64,000 bases of DNA from Deltaproteobacteria bacterium (GCA_016219015.1 JACRCL010000002.1:1-64000), one strand, 5' to 3'. Counted from the first letter of the stretch, positions 1 to 8,225 are shown. Notes: a model not told the origin generated them from the sequence alone. Program-made: numbers and translations.

Positions 1-123
1 CCCCTGGACAAAAGATATGGCGGGTATGTCGACCGGAAGATGGGGCCCTTCGTCGTAGGAGGGCAGATACTCCAGGCGGAGGGGGGACTCGATTTCTGGA
101 TAAAGGGAGGAATACAGTTTTAA
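1..123 (+). CDS. C-terminal end of an unidentified protein (partial)
   Basis: An open frame enters from the left edge and stops at TAA 121-123, giving the last 40 residues of a protein that begins outside the window. The tail is glycine-rich with alternating hydrophobic residues and ends in Gly-Gly-Ile-Gln-Phe. A terminal phenylalanine after a strand-like segment is typical of outer-membrane beta-barrels, so a barrel protein is possible but not shown. It lies on the element side of tRNA-Sec and may belong to the same integrated element as the lysozyme remnant. Confidence 0.4.
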   Translation, partial: PLDKRYGGYVDRKMGPFVVGGQILQAEGGLDFWIKGGIQF

Positions 124-253
124 GAGAATCCGTGGGGCACTGTTGGGGCACTAAAAGAGAAGCTATATAAAATAGGTAAGTTATTAATTTACCTAAATAT
201 GGCCTTCTGAGATTCAAGGCTGGCGTGGGCATAGACCATCGTTGTTCTTATGA

Positions 254-514
254 AATATCGAAAAAGCCATGCGCTCCGTCAAAAGGCTTTGCCCCGTGCC
301 CCTTAAGCCGTGCCAGTTTGCGGCTCTGATAGACTTTTCTTTCAACCTGGGGGCAGGTAATCTGCAGGTCTCGACCTTGAGGAAGGCGGTAAACCGTGGT
401 GACGTCGACCGGGCCGCCGAGCAGTTCTCAAGATGGGTCTACGCGCGTGGGGTTAAGCTGCCGGGGCTGGTTCGGAGACGAACGGCAGAAAGAGAGATGT
501 TCCTCGTAGTATAG
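254..514 (+). pseudogene. Truncated phage-type lysozyme (glycoside hydrolase family 24) remnant
   Basis: The translation from 254 matches the C-terminal two thirds of GH24 (T4/lambdoid endolysin) lysozymes. It has the pattern QFAALIDFSFNLGAG followed by a conserved W near the end of the fold (FSRWVYARG) and a final RRRTAEREMF helix. The homology starts right after an in-frame TGA at 251-253. The N-terminal catalytic part with the E-(8)-D-(5)-T active site is missing, so this cannot be a working lysozyme. The first ATG (269) would give 81 residues. I read it as prophage debris. A hairpin terminator follows it. Confidence 0.75.
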
Positions 515-551
515 TTCACGAACTCGTCTGCCATGCGTAGAAGGAGTAGCG

Positions 552-587
552 AAGCCGTCCCCTTGTGGGGCGGCTTTAGTTTTTTTT
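552..587 (+). terminator. Rho-independent terminator after the lysozyme remnant
   Basis: The hairpin aagccgtcccc / ggggcggctt is followed by a long T run (580-587). It separates the lysozyme remnant from the oppositely oriented GIY-YIG gene. Confidence 0.75.
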
Positions 588-589
588 GT

Positions 590-1171
590 TTATGAGTTAC
601 TATCGCCTCGTTTAGCCGACGTTACATTAAAAAACCCTAACCCCATCTCTAAGTTTTCAACTGTGACGGGGAGCATACATATGCCCCTTTTTATGTCTTG
701 TGCAAAATTATAAACCAGCTCGCCTATAAACCATTCACCACGCCTTCTGTAATAAGTAAAACGCTTATGTAGTAGCTTTTCCATCTCAGGGTGCCCAAGT
801 ACATGCGCTATGAGTTTTATCTCAAAAGGGCTACCAATCTGCAAATGCCTTATTCGATTTTTGACATTATTGCTTATCCCTATTTTAGTCCAATATTCAT
901 CATTATGTTTGAAACCTAAAAAATAGAGATATATAGGCTTTATTCTTTCAAGCGCGTTTGCCAGCAGTGCCGCATGTTCATAGTGTCGCAAGGGTCGGCC
1001 ATTGAAAGAATAAATCCTTTGCTTCGTCTGAGAAATATAAAGAAAATATCTATCAGCAACTACGTTGCAATCTGGACATTTAAAATCTTGAAAAGGTTTT
1101 TTGCATGCATGACATTTTTGCCGCGTCTTGACCTTTGTCCGGGGACACGTTGGGGACGTAGTAAAACCCAT
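590..1171 (-). CDS. GIY-YIG / T5orf172-type nuclease-like protein with N-terminal zinc ribbon
   Basis: The protein has 193 residues if started at the ATG at 1171; the longer frame would run into tRNA-Sec and is rejected. The N-terminus holds a small zinc ribbon (CHAC...CPDC). The middle and C-terminus resemble the T5orf172/MUG113 branch of GIY-YIG proteins: YLYFLGFKHNDEYWTKIGIS, then an arginine-containing helix (NRIRHLQIGSP) and a terminal HKRF...GEWF block. Such domains are common in phages and mobile elements. The gene is clearly richer in A+T than the lipid A genes to the right and lies immediately 3' of tRNA-Sec, which fits an acquired gene. Its target is unknown. Confidence 0.65.
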   Translation of the reverse strand: MGFTTSPTCPRTKVKTRQKCHACKKPFQDFKCPDCNVVADRYFLYISQTKQRIYSFNGRPLRHYEHAALLANALERIKPIYLYFLGFKHNDEYWTKIGISNNVKNRIRHLQIGSPFEIKLIAHVLGHPEMEKLLHKRFTYYRRRGEWFIGELVYNFAQDIKRGICMLPVTVENLEMGLGFFNVTSAKRGDSNS

Positions 1172-1208
1172 TATGCCGTTCTTAACTATTTTATTTTCCA
1201 ACGATATT

Positions 1209-1306
1209 TGGCGGAAGGGGGAGGGAGTCGAACCCCCCAGCCGCCGGTTAACGGCGGCAGAACAGGTTTTGAAGACCTGCAGGGCCACCGGGCCCTGTCC
1301 CCTTCC
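1209..1306 (-). tRNA. selC: tRNA-Sec (anticodon UCA)
   Basis: The minus strand folds as a selenocysteine tRNA. It has an extended acceptor stem starting GGAAGGGG at 1306, a long D stem (GGGCC/GGCCC), an anticodon loop CTTCAAA between CAGGT and ACCTG giving anticodon TCA, a long variable arm (GCCGCCG, loop TTAA, CGGCGGC), a T loop TTCGACT, and an encoded CCA at 1209-1211. The length of 98 nt is typical for tRNA-Sec. It delivers selenocysteine to UGA codons, so selA, selB and selD should exist elsewhere in the genome. A promoter lies directly upstream, and element debris lies directly downstream of the 3' end. Confidence 0.95.
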
Positions 1307-1315
1307 TTCTCAGCT

Positions 1316-1343
1316 ATTCTATCCGAATACAAGGCTTGTTCAA
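1316..1343 (-). promoter_or_regulatory. Promoter of tRNA-Sec
   Basis: On the minus strand TTGAAC (1343-1338) and TAGAAT (1321-1316) are spaced by 16 nt. The expected start of transcription is a few bases upstream of the tRNA 5' end. Confidence 0.6.
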
Positions 1344-1458
1344 GCAAAAATAAAGTTCACCAGTTAAAGCGCCACCAAGCGGAGCCTCCATTAAAGTCTA
1401 TCCAAATTCACAAGCTAAATATCAAAAGCTGTTTTGACCCGTAAGCCGGACGCAAGGC

Positions 1459-1490
1459 AAAAAAAATCCGGACTCAGTCCGGATTTTTTT
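1459..1490. terminator. Bidirectional hairpin terminator
   Basis: A perfect 9-bp stem AATCCGGAC / GTCCGGATT with a 3-nt loop is flanked by eight A on one side and seven T on the other, so it can end transcription in both directions. On the minus strand it would stop transcripts that come through the gene-free 1500-2500 region before they reach tRNA-Sec. Confidence 0.8.
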
Positions 1491-1514
1491 AAATACAAAG
1501 CTGATTATAAATTT

Positions 1515-1865
1515 ACAGGCAAAGACTTCATAAAGAAGGCGGCCCGCTTTGGGTTTCGTATCTTTTTACTTTTTCCCCGAAAAAAGAAAAGGCCAAACAG
1601 GCGTTGAGGAGAACTTTCTTCCAATCCGCTGGTCCTTAAGGTGTCGGCCTCTTCCGGGCTCCCTCACTCCCTTTCAGGAGCTTAACCCCATCGGGGCCGC
1701 CGCCGTTTGGCCGCAACCCCTTTCGGGCCTAATCCCTTAAGGCCACTTTAGATGGTTGGTACGCATCCACGGGTGGAAATTAAGCACCTTGGCTTCAGTC
1801 CAACCACGCCCGTTTAACCTCTTCTCCTAATCTTATTTTACCACTAATTCCGAGCCGCCGCAGTA
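1515..1865 (-). other. Hairpin-rich non-coding segment, possible structured RNA or decayed repeat
   Basis: No convincing gene lies here. The segment is dense in short complementary arms: TGGTTGG/CCAACCA, CCCGAAAGGG, CCCCGATGGGG, CTCCTGAAAGGGAG, and two copies of CCTTAAGG that can pair with each other. Read on the minus strand it runs into the strong terminator at 1459-1490. It does not match what I know of RNase P RNA, tmRNA, SRP RNA or 6S RNA. A C/T-rich start (ttactttttcccc) resembles dispersed repeats of other proteobacteria, so a decayed repeat is the main alternative. The strand is not certain. Confidence 0.3.
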
Positions 1866-1897
1866 AAAACTGGAGATATTTTTTTTGATTTAACCGG

Positions 1898-1948
1898 ATG
1901 TGCCAGCCTTGACCCGCATAAGCGGGATGCGGCTAAGCATACCATACA
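1898..1948 (-). repeat. Repeat family A, partial inverted copy
   Basis: On the minus strand this reads TATGGTATGCTTAGCC, a variable stem CCCGC/GCGGG, then GGCTGGC. This is the first hairpin of family A. It faces the full copy at 1968-2078, with a fragment of family B between them (1949-1962). Confidence 0.6.
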
Positions 1949-1967
1949 GGCTGCTCAAAAAGTTGAA

Positions 1968-2078
1968 TGGGTATGCCAGCCGCAATCCCGTCGCTTTAGT
2001 GGCGGGTCAAGGCTGGCAAATAAAAATGACCTTCCGTACCATCAAAAATCTCCGTCATTTATGGCGGAGATTTTTCAT
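1968..2078 (+). repeat. Repeat family A, copy 1
   Basis: The element is about 110 bp, with GCCAGCC/GGCTGGC arms around an inner stem closed by a CTTTAG loop, the spacer aataaaaatg, and a second hairpin ATCTCCG/CGGAGAT. Other copies are at 11299, 28918 and 32843. Confidence 0.8.
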
Positions 2079-2186
2079 CTCCCCGCAGCTTTTCTTCGGG
2101 GAATCTTCGACACATAAGGAAAAAATTCGATCCGCTCGGCTTGTCCCCGCTGCAAGCAACGGGGAGTGCGCTCGCTATGCGTGTTC
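2079..2186 (-). repeat. Repeat family E, copy 1
   Basis: On the minus strand this reads gaacacgcatagcgagcgc, an inner C/G stem, cttatgtgtcgaagattc and a final ccccg/cgggg hairpin. It matches copies at 19837 and 52779. Confidence 0.7.
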
Positions 2187-2285
2187 AAGATGCAAGGAGT
2201 CGAAAGCTTAGGAGCGAGTCGTACTTGTAGCCTCAATGACGAATTTTGAAGACAACACAGCAGGTTGGACTTTTTGAGCAGCCTG
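2182..2285 (-). repeat. Repeat family B, diverged copy
   Basis: The element ends in ggactttttgagcagcctg. Read on the minus strand it begins CAGGCTGCTCAAAAAGTCC, as the other B copies do. The interior is decayed, and the element abuts the family E copy. Confidence 0.65.
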
Positions 2286-2293
2286 TTAAGAGG

Positions 2294-2471
2294 TTCAAAG
2301 GGCATGTCAGGTATGGAGAAGAACTACCGACAGGTGGTGGTCCAGAAGAGCGGTTCAGGCTTCCAGCTTTTTTCGCCCTCAAGGGGCGGCCGGCTTGCAC
2401 ACCCCGCTCCGAAGGGCCCCTAACGGAAACGAACGAAACTCATCTCCATCAATCCCGGTATGCCCTTTGAA
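2294..2471. repeat. 178-bp segment bounded by 12-bp perfect inverted repeats
   Basis: TTCAAAGGGCAT at 2294-2305 is repeated in inverted form as ATGCCCTTTGAA at 2460-2471. Inside the arms, further short matches (tggaga / tctcca) continue the symmetry. No gene is visible. It may be a small non-autonomous element; only one copy is seen here. Confidence 0.4.
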
Positions 2472-2504
2472 GCCGTGATTATCAATGCATGTCTTTACAA
2501 TAAT

Positions 2505-2533
2505 ATGATACCTCTTTTGAAAATTTAAGTCAA
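2505..2533 (-). promoter_or_regulatory. Possible promoter firing into the gene-free region
   Basis: On the minus strand TTGACT (2533-2528, inside the last codons of lpxL) and TATCAT (2510-2505) are spaced by 17 nt. It points toward the hairpin-rich segment and the terminator at 1459. A chance match is possible. Confidence 0.3.
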
Positions 2534-3409
2534 CCCCGCGCCCTCAGCGGGCGGGCGGGTCTTCCACCTCCTGTGCACCCAGAACCACTGCTCGGGGTGC
2601 GCGCGCGCCATATCTTCTATGACCTTTGTCATCCGTCTTGTGTTCTCGACGACGTCCTTTTCCCTGTCGCCGGTATCTATGGTCTCTATCGGCTCATTTA
2701 TAATCAACCTATGCCTCCTGCCCTCCCTTACTATGAAGGCGGGCACCACGGCCGCCCCCGAGGCGGCCGCTATCAGCGCCGGCCCCTTGTTGGTGCAGGC
2801 GGGTGTGCCGAAGAAGTCCACGAAGACACCCTCGACGAGCGCCACGTTCTGGTCGAGCAGTATGGTCACGATGCCGTTCTCGGAGAGCCGTTTTAATATC
2901 TTACGCATGGACCTGTTCTTCGGTATCATCTTATTCGAGGTGCTTGTCCTCACCCAACTTACGAACCCATCGACACCGGGGTTGTCGAGCTCCCTTATAA
3001 CGGGGTCGAGCGGATAACCGATGAGACCGAAGTACGTGGCCAGGAGCTCCCAGTTGCCGAAGTGGCCTGTAAGGAGGATTACGCCTTTTTTTCTTTCCAG
3101 CGCGGCTTCGAGGTGATCGAGCCCTTCGCAGGTTACGAACCTGTCGATACGGTCCTTTTTCAGCCACGGTATCCTCAGGAACTCGATCAGCATGACGGCA
3201 AGGTTCTTGTATACCTCTTTCGCAATGCGGCATTTTTCAGCCGCGTCGAGTTTGTCCCCGAAGGCCCTGTCGAGGTTCTCTTTTACTATCCGCCTCCGCT
3301 TTTTATCCATCGAGTAGGCGAGATACCCGAGGCCCCTGCTCAAGGGGTAATATATAAAGGAAGGCAGATGGCCGAGGAGGAACGACAAAGATTTGAGGAA
3401 CAATATCAT
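2525..3409 (-). CDS. lpxL: Lipid A biosynthesis lauroyl/myristoyl-type acyltransferase (LpxL/HtrB family)
   Basis: This 294-residue inner-membrane enzyme adds a secondary acyl chain to Kdo-lipid A. An N-terminal hydrophobic segment (about 1-30) is followed by the HxxxxE motif HFGNWE near residue 116, the acyltransferase catalytic dyad of the LpxL/LpxM family. A second block, LLDQNVALVEGVFVDFFG, matches the family's substrate pocket, and the C-terminus ends WFWVHRRWKTRP as in other members. It is the last gene of the lipid A operon, and its ATG overlaps the stop of lpxK by 4 bp (ATGA), which implies translational coupling. Whether it acts as LpxL or LpxM cannot be told from sequence. Confidence 0.85.
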   Translation of the reverse strand: MILFLKSLSFLLGHLPSFIYYPLSRGLGYLAYSMDKKRRRIVKENLDRAFGDKLDAAEKCRIAKEVYKNLAVMLIEFLRIPWLKKDRIDRFVTCEGLDHLEAALERKKGVILLTGHFGNWELLATYFGLIGYPLDPVIRELDNPGVDGFVSWVRTSTSNKMIPKNRSMRKILKRLSENGIVTILLDQNVALVEGVFVDFFGTPACTNKGPALIAAASGAAVVPAFIVREGRRHRLIINEPIETIDTGDREKDVVENTRRMTKVIEDMARAHPEQWFWVHRRWKTRPPAEGAGLT

Positions 3410-4461
3410 CGCTCCGCCCTCCGGGGAGGGAGGATGAGGGCGTGGAACTTCTCCATATCCTTTACGTCAACGTCTATCGAGAGCGAGAACGCGGGAAGGC
3501 CGAGGGACTGGCCTTTGAGCTTTACCCCGTCTTTTTCAGTGGTGATGATGAGCTGGGCCTCTTTTGAGAGCGCCCTTATCCCGTTTATGTCCGGGCTGGT
3601 GTAGCCGTGATGGTCGGGGAAGGAGACGGTCCTTACGACATTCGCATTCAAACGGGCGAGGGATTTGAAGAACGAAGAAGGGTTCGCAATCCCGGCTATA
3701 GCGATTACCTTTTTCCCGGCGATGAAATTAAGCCCGGCCTCTATGGCGTTGTCCATGTCTCGTAGCGCCAAAGGCCTGTAGCTGAACTCGAATACCGGCA
3801 GGTTATAACCTTTAAGGAACTCCCCCGTCCCGTCCTTGACCATTATGAGATCGGCCCTCCTGACCGCCTCCACCGGCTCCCTCAAGACCCCCCTCGGAAG
3901 GAGGCGTCCGTTGCCGAAGCCCTCGGTCGAATCGACGAGAAGGATATTCACGTCCCTTTCAAGCCTTATGTGCTGGAACCCGTCGTCGAGTATGATGACA
4001 TCGGGCGAGAACTTATCGATCGCGTAGAGGCCCGCCCTGTACCTGTCCGCGCCTGTTATGACGGGGACGGATTTTAGCCTCTCGGCCATAAGGTACGGCT
4101 CGTCCCCGGCCTCTTTCGGCTCTGCGAGGATGCCCTTTCCGTCGGATACGACTGTAACGCCTTTTGAGGAGCCCTTGTACCCCCTGCTCAATATCACGGG
4201 CCGCGCGTTGTTCTTTTTAAGGAACTCGGCTATATGGATGGTGACCGGGGTCTTGCCGGTGCCGCCCACGGTCAGGTTGCCGACCGAGATGACCCTGCAC
4301 GGGAGCCTCTTTGTCCTGCGGAACCCTGACCTGTAAAGGAGCGACCTCAGCCGTAACCCCGAAGAATAGACGGACGACAGCGTTGAGAGAAAAAGGCCGG
4401 GCAGCGCCCCTGCCTCTTCTTCACGCATGCATTGTTCTATCTTTTTCCTGATTCCATCCAT
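3406..4461 (-). CDS. lpxK: Tetraacyldisaccharide 4'-kinase
   Basis: This 351-residue enzyme phosphorylates the 4' position of the lipid A disaccharide to make lipid IV-A. An N-terminal membrane-associated helix is followed by the P-loop SVGNLTVGGTGKTP (about 59-72), characteristic of LpxK. A later acidic block, DVIILDDGFQHIRLERD, carries the conserved DDGFQH signature. Length and motif order fit the family. It sits between waaA (20-nt gap) and lpxL (4-nt overlap). It acts at the inner face of the inner membrane, before Kdo addition by the neighbouring WaaA. Confidence 0.95.
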   Translation of the reverse strand: MDGIRKKIEQCMREEEAGALPGLFLSTLSSVYSSGLRLRSLLYRSGFRRTKRLPCRVISVGNLTVGGTGKTPVTIHIAEFLKKNNARPVILSRGYKGSSKGVTVVSDGKGILAEPKEAGDEPYLMAERLKSVPVITGADRYRAGLYAIDKFSPDVIILDDGFQHIRLERDVNILLVDSTEGFGNGRLLPRGVLREPVEAVRRADLIMVKDGTGEFLKGYNLPVFEFSYRPLALRDMDNAIEAGLNFIAGKKVIAIAGIANPSSFFKSLARLNANVVRTVSFPDHHGYTSPDINGIRALSKEAQLIITTEKDGVKLKGQSLGLPAFSLSIDVDVKDMEKFHALILPPRRAER

Positions 4462-4481
4462 TCTTGAAAACCCTGAAAGCC

Positions 4482-5768
4482 TTATTTGGCGCGCCTGAGC
4501 AGCCCTTCTATTATTTCCACTGTCCTTTTTGACGCGCCCCTGTTCTCCTCGACGACCCTTTTGGCCGCCTCTCCGGTGCGCTTCCTCAAAAGGTCGTTCG
4601 TGAGCATCTCGCGCAGCTTGCCCGCGAGCCCCTTCTCATCGACCCTTATGCCGCCGCCCGCGTCCTCGAGCATAAGGGCCATGTTGAGGTACGTTGTAAG
4701 GTGCGGCCCGTAGAGCACGGGTTTCCCGAAATAGGCAGGCTCAAGGAGGTTATGGCCGCCGATGCCCGGCACGATCGAGCCGCCGACGAAGGCGACTGTC
4801 GCGAAGGAATAGACGGTCATGAGCTCGCCTACCGTGTCGAGGAGTATTATGTCGCCGCCCTTTGACGAGCTCCTCTTTGAATAATCTATCCCGGTCTTTT
4901 TTATGAGCGCTTCGGCCTCGGCGAACCTCTCCGGGTGCCTCGGCGCGAGTATCAGTTTAAGGCCCTTGAAAGACCCGTGAAGGCTTGAGTATGCACCGAG
5001 TATTATCTCTTCCTCGCCGGGGTGCGTGCTGCCGGCGACTATCACCCTGTCCTGGGGCTTTATATCGAGAGATGCACTCAGCGCCTCCATGGCCCGCGGG
5101 TCAAGGGCAGGGGGCTTTATGTCGAACTTCAGGTTGCCGATCGTCCTGACCCTTGCCTTTTTTACGCCCGCCTTTATCGCCCTCTCGGAGTCCTCTTTTG
5201 TCCTGCCGCAGAAGAAGCTGACCCTGCTGAAGACGTACCCGAAGAAGAACTTGAACCTCATGAACCTCTTGAAAGAGCGCTCGGAGATAGTCCCGTTGGC
5301 CACTATCACCGGTACGTTCTGTGCATCGAGTATCCTGTAGAGGTTCGGCCAGACCTCTTTCTCGACGACTATGAGCGCACGCGGCTTTGCCGAGCGGACT
5401 ACCCTTCTTATGGCCCACGACAGGTCGAGCGGGAAGTAGACGAGGGCGTCTATCAGGCCCGCGCCGTCGCTCGCGGCGGTCCTGTTCCCTGTGCGGGTAA
5501 CGGTCGAGAAGAGCACCTTTACCTCCGGCCTTTTCTCCTTTAAGAGCCGGACCGCGGGCATTATCGCCTTTGTCTCGCCAACCGATACCGCGTGGAACCA
5601 GACCACGGGCCCGCCGAGGAGCCTCTTGAGCTTCCCCTTTTTTATGAGCCCGAACCGCTCTGGAACTCCCTCACGGTATTTGCGGGCCGCTGCCATCTTG
5701 AAGATGAAATAGGGGAGCAGTATTATGACGGATGCGTGCAGAAGTATATCGTAAAGGAGAAATATCAT
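4482..5768 (-). CDS. waaA: 3-deoxy-D-manno-octulosonic acid (Kdo) transferase
   Basis: This 428-residue glycosyltransferase (GT30) transfers Kdo from CMP-Kdo to lipid IV-A. A single N-terminal membrane anchor (about 1-25) is followed by the acceptor-side motif VWFHAVSVGETKA, with the conserved glutamate used as the base. The C-terminal donor-binding region has VAGSTHPGEEE and FVGGSIVPGIGGHNLLEPA, both WaaA signatures. Its ATG overlaps the stop codon of the upstream DUF374 gene by one base, so translation is probably coupled. How many Kdo residues it adds cannot be read from sequence. Confidence 0.95.
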   Translation of the reverse strand: MIFLLYDILLHASVIILLPYFIFKMAAARKYREGVPERFGLIKKGKLKRLLGGPVVWFHAVSVGETKAIMPAVRLLKEKRPEVKVLFSTVTRTGNRTAASDGAGLIDALVYFPLDLSWAIRRVVRSAKPRALIVVEKEVWPNLYRILDAQNVPVIVANGTISERSFKRFMRFKFFFGYVFSRVSFFCGRTKEDSERAIKAGVKKARVRTIGNLKFDIKPPALDPRAMEALSASLDIKPQDRVIVAGSTHPGEEEIILGAYSSLHGSFKGLKLILAPRHPERFAEAEALIKKTGIDYSKRSSSKGGDIILLDTVGELMTVYSFATVAFVGGSIVPGIGGHNLLEPAYFGKPVLYGPHLTTYLNMALMLEDAGGGIRVDEKGLAGKLREMLTNDLLRKRTGEAAKRVVEENRGASKRTVEIIEGLLRRAK

Positions 5769-6442
5769 TAAAGGGAGGTAGAGTTTGAAAAGTAATTATC
5801 GGCTTTTTCAGTCAGTGCGGTAAGCGCCCTCTCAAGCGAGATACGGGCACCTTCCATCTCCGAAGGCCCGGCGGTTGGGCTTACGAAGATAGGCTCCCCG
5901 CAGATGAACACGCCCTTTGAGAAGGGGTACGGGAGCATGAAACTGTCCCAGCTCGCGAACGTTTTTTTTTTCGAGGCGCCGAAAGACATCGGTATTATCG
6001 GCAGCCCAGTTGTCCGGGCTATCTGTATGACGCCCATCTGCGCCCTCATGCCGGGCCCCTTAGGCCCGTCCGGCGTTATCGCTATGTCTTTGCCGTCATT
6101 GACGGACTTAAGAAGCCCCTTTATCCCTCCGAACCAGCCGCGCGTGGAAGAGCCCCGCACGGATTCTATCCCGAAGCCCCTTACGGTCCTGCTTATGAGC
6201 TCGCCGTCCTTCGACTGGCTGACGAGTATCGTTATGCCTTTGCCGGGGTAGGAGTAGGGCATCATCAGGAGCCTGCCGTGCCAGAAGGCGAGTATTATCT
6301 GCTTGCCCCCGGAGAGCATCTTCCTGTAGCCCTCGAAGTTCACGTACGACTTCCTCATCGTCGCCGAGATGAGCCTTATCACCCAGAACGCCATGCGGGG
6401 CGCAAGGGCCAGGGATATTCTGTCGAGCGGTCTGCTCTTCAT
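5768..6442 (-). CDS. DUF374 lysophospholipid acyltransferase-family protein
   Basis: The protein has 224 residues and belongs to the DUF374 branch of acyltransferases. AFWHGRLLMMPY carries the family's FWH motif, followed by VSQSKDGELISR, the RGSSTRG block and AITPDGPKGP. These four motifs in this order are diagnostic of DUF374. Members are often found beside waaA and msbA in lipid A operons, as here, but the acyl acceptor is not well established. A short N-terminal hydrophobic helix suggests membrane association. It lies 19 nt after msbA and overlaps waaA by one base. Confidence 0.85.
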   Translation of the reverse strand: MKSRPLDRISLALAPRMAFWVIRLISATMRKSYVNFEGYRKMLSGGKQIILAFWHGRLLMMPYSYPGKGITILVSQSKDGELISRTVRGFGIESVRGSSTRGWFGGIKGLLKSVNDGKDIAITPDGPKGPGMRAQMGVIQIARTTGLPIIPMSFGASKKKTFASWDSFMLPYPFSKGVFICGEPIFVSPTAGPSEMEGARISLERALTALTEKADNYFSNSTSL

Positions 6443-6461
6443 AGGTCAAATGGATTAAGGC

Positions 6462-8225
6462 TCACCCGTGGAACTGCATCGTGTAGAGGCGCGAATACTC
6501 GCCCCTCAGGTTAAGCAGTTCCTCGTGCCTTCCCATCTCCTGGATATTGCCGTTGGCAAGGACGATTATCCTGTCGGCGTTCCTTACGGTGGAGAGCCTG
6601 TGCGCGATGACGAAGGTCGTTCTACCCTCCATAAGGTTAGCTATGGCCTTCTGGACCTCGTGCTCGGATTCGGTATCGAGGGCCGAGGTAGCCTCGTCGA
6701 GTATCAGTATCGGCGCGTTCTTGAGGATCGCCCTCGCAATGGAGAGCCTCTGCCTCTCCCCGCCCGAGAGCCTCACGCCGCCCTCGCCGATTATCGTGTC
6801 ATAGCCGTTGGGGAGCCTCGTGATGAACTCGTGGGCGTTCGCCGCCTTTGAGGCCCTTATTATGTCGTCTTCGCCGACCTCGACTCCGCCGTAGGCGATG
6901 TTCCGCCTTACGGTATCGTTAAAGAGTATTACCTGCTGGGAGACTATCGAGACCTGCGAGCGGAGCGACTTTAAGGTTATCTCCCTTATGTCCCGGCCGT
7001 CTATGAGTATGGCGCCCTCGGATACGTCGTAGAAGCGCGGGATAAGGTTCACGAACGTGGTCTTCCCCGCGCCGCTGCTCCCGACTATGGCGAGTATTTC
7101 GCCCCTTTTTACCTTGAGGTCGATATCCTTCAATACCCATTCCCCGCCGTATCTGAAGGAGACCCCTCTTAATTCCACGGACTCGTTGACACCGTTAAGC
7201 GCGGCCCCGCCGGCCTTTTCGGCCTCGGCCGTCTCGTCCATGACATCGAATATCCTTACGGCGGCGGCAAGGCCCTGCTGTATGTTGAGGTTTACCCCGT
7301 TCAGCGACTTTATGGGCTGGTAGAACATTATCACAGAGGCGAAGAACGAGATGAAGGTCTCGGGCTTCAGCGTGCCGTGGCTTATCCTGTAGGCGGCGTA
7401 CCAGATTGTCACGGCAAAGCCCACGGCCCCGAAGGTCTCCATGAGCGGGGAGGAGATGGACCTTACCTTTATGGTCTTCAGCTGGTTCCTCGTATAATAC
7501 TCGTTCTCCTTCTGGAACCGGGCCGACTCGTACCCCTCCATGCAGAAGGCCTTCACTATCCTTATCCCGGCGATCGCCTCGTGCAGTAGCGACGTCATCG
7601 TGCCGATGGAGACCTGCCCCTGGGTGGATATCTTCTTCATCCGGAGGCCAAGCCTCCTCATGGGGTAGGCCGAAAGCGGGAGGGCCACGGAGGCCGCGAG
7701 CGCGAGCTTCCAGTCCAGGCTTATGACAACGGCCGCAAGGACGATGATCGTCAGGCTCTGCTTGAGTATCGTCGCGATAGCGTCGGACGTGGTGGACTGA
7801 AGGAGGTTCACGTCGTTCGTGAGGCGCGAGATAAGCACGCCCGTGGGGTTCGTGGTGAAGTACTTGACCGGCAGGCTCAATATATGGTCGTAGAGCCTCT
7901 TCCTAATGTCCCTCACCACGCCCTGACCCACGTAGCCCATGAAGTACGACTGCCCGTAGGAGCTCAGGCCCTTGACCACGGCCACGACTATGATAGCCAT
8001 AGGTATGGCTACGAGCATCTTCTCCTTCGGGATGGTATAGAGGTTGAAGGGGATAAGCTTGATCGAAGCGTCCGCCTCGTTGGAGAAGAGGAACTTCATG
8101 ACGGGCCCGATAAGGTAAGCCATCGCCCCGTTCGACAGGGCGAAGCCGACCATGCATATGAATGCGAGGAAGGCGGGCCCCTTGTACGGCGGCAGCAGCT
8201 TTAATATCCGCAAATAGGTGTTCAT
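6462..8225 (-). CDS. msbA: Lipid A export ABC transporter, permease/ATP-binding protein
   Basis: This 587-residue half-transporter flips core-lipid A across the inner membrane as a homodimer. Six transmembrane helices fill residues 1-315. The nucleotide-binding domain follows, with Walker A VGSSGAGKTTF (about 382), signature LSGGERQRLSIA, Walker B ILILDEATSALD and the H-loop IAHRLSTV. Its size and position in a lipid A gene run support MsbA over a drug exporter. It overlaps the upstream lpxB by 4 bp (its ATG sits in the lpxB stop region). Confidence 0.92.
   Translation of the reverse strand: MNTYLRILKLLPPYKGPAFLAFICMVGFALSNGAMAYLIGPVMKFLFSNEADASIKLIPFNLYTIPKEKMLVAIPMAIIVVAVVKGLSSYGQSYFMGYVGQGVVRDIRKRLYDHILSLPVKYFTTNPTGVLISRLTNDVNLLQSTTSDAIATILKQSLTIIVLAAVVISLDWKLALAASVALPLSAYPMRRLGLRMKKISTQGQVSIGTMTSLLHEAIAGIRIVKAFCMEGYESARFQKENEYYTRNQLKTIKVRSISSPLMETFGAVGFAVTIWYAAYRISHGTLKPETFISFFASVIMFYQPIKSLNGVNLNIQQGLAAAVRIFDVMDETAEAEKAGGAALNGVNESVELRGVSFRYGGEWVLKDIDLKVKRGEILAIVGSSGAGKTTFVNLIPRFYDVSEGAILIDGRDIREITLKSLRSQVSIVSQQVILFNDTVRRNIAYGGVEVGEDDIIRASKAANAHEFITRLPNGYDTIIGEGGVRLSGGERQRLSIARAILKNAPILILDEATSALDTESEHEVQKAIANLMEGRTTFVIAHRLSTVRNADRIIVLANGNIQEMGRHEELLNLRGEYSRLYTMQFHG

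Noticed and set aside
1549-1740. 63-residue ORF
   Set aside because: It falls in the hairpin-rich segment and has no ribosome site or family resemblance.
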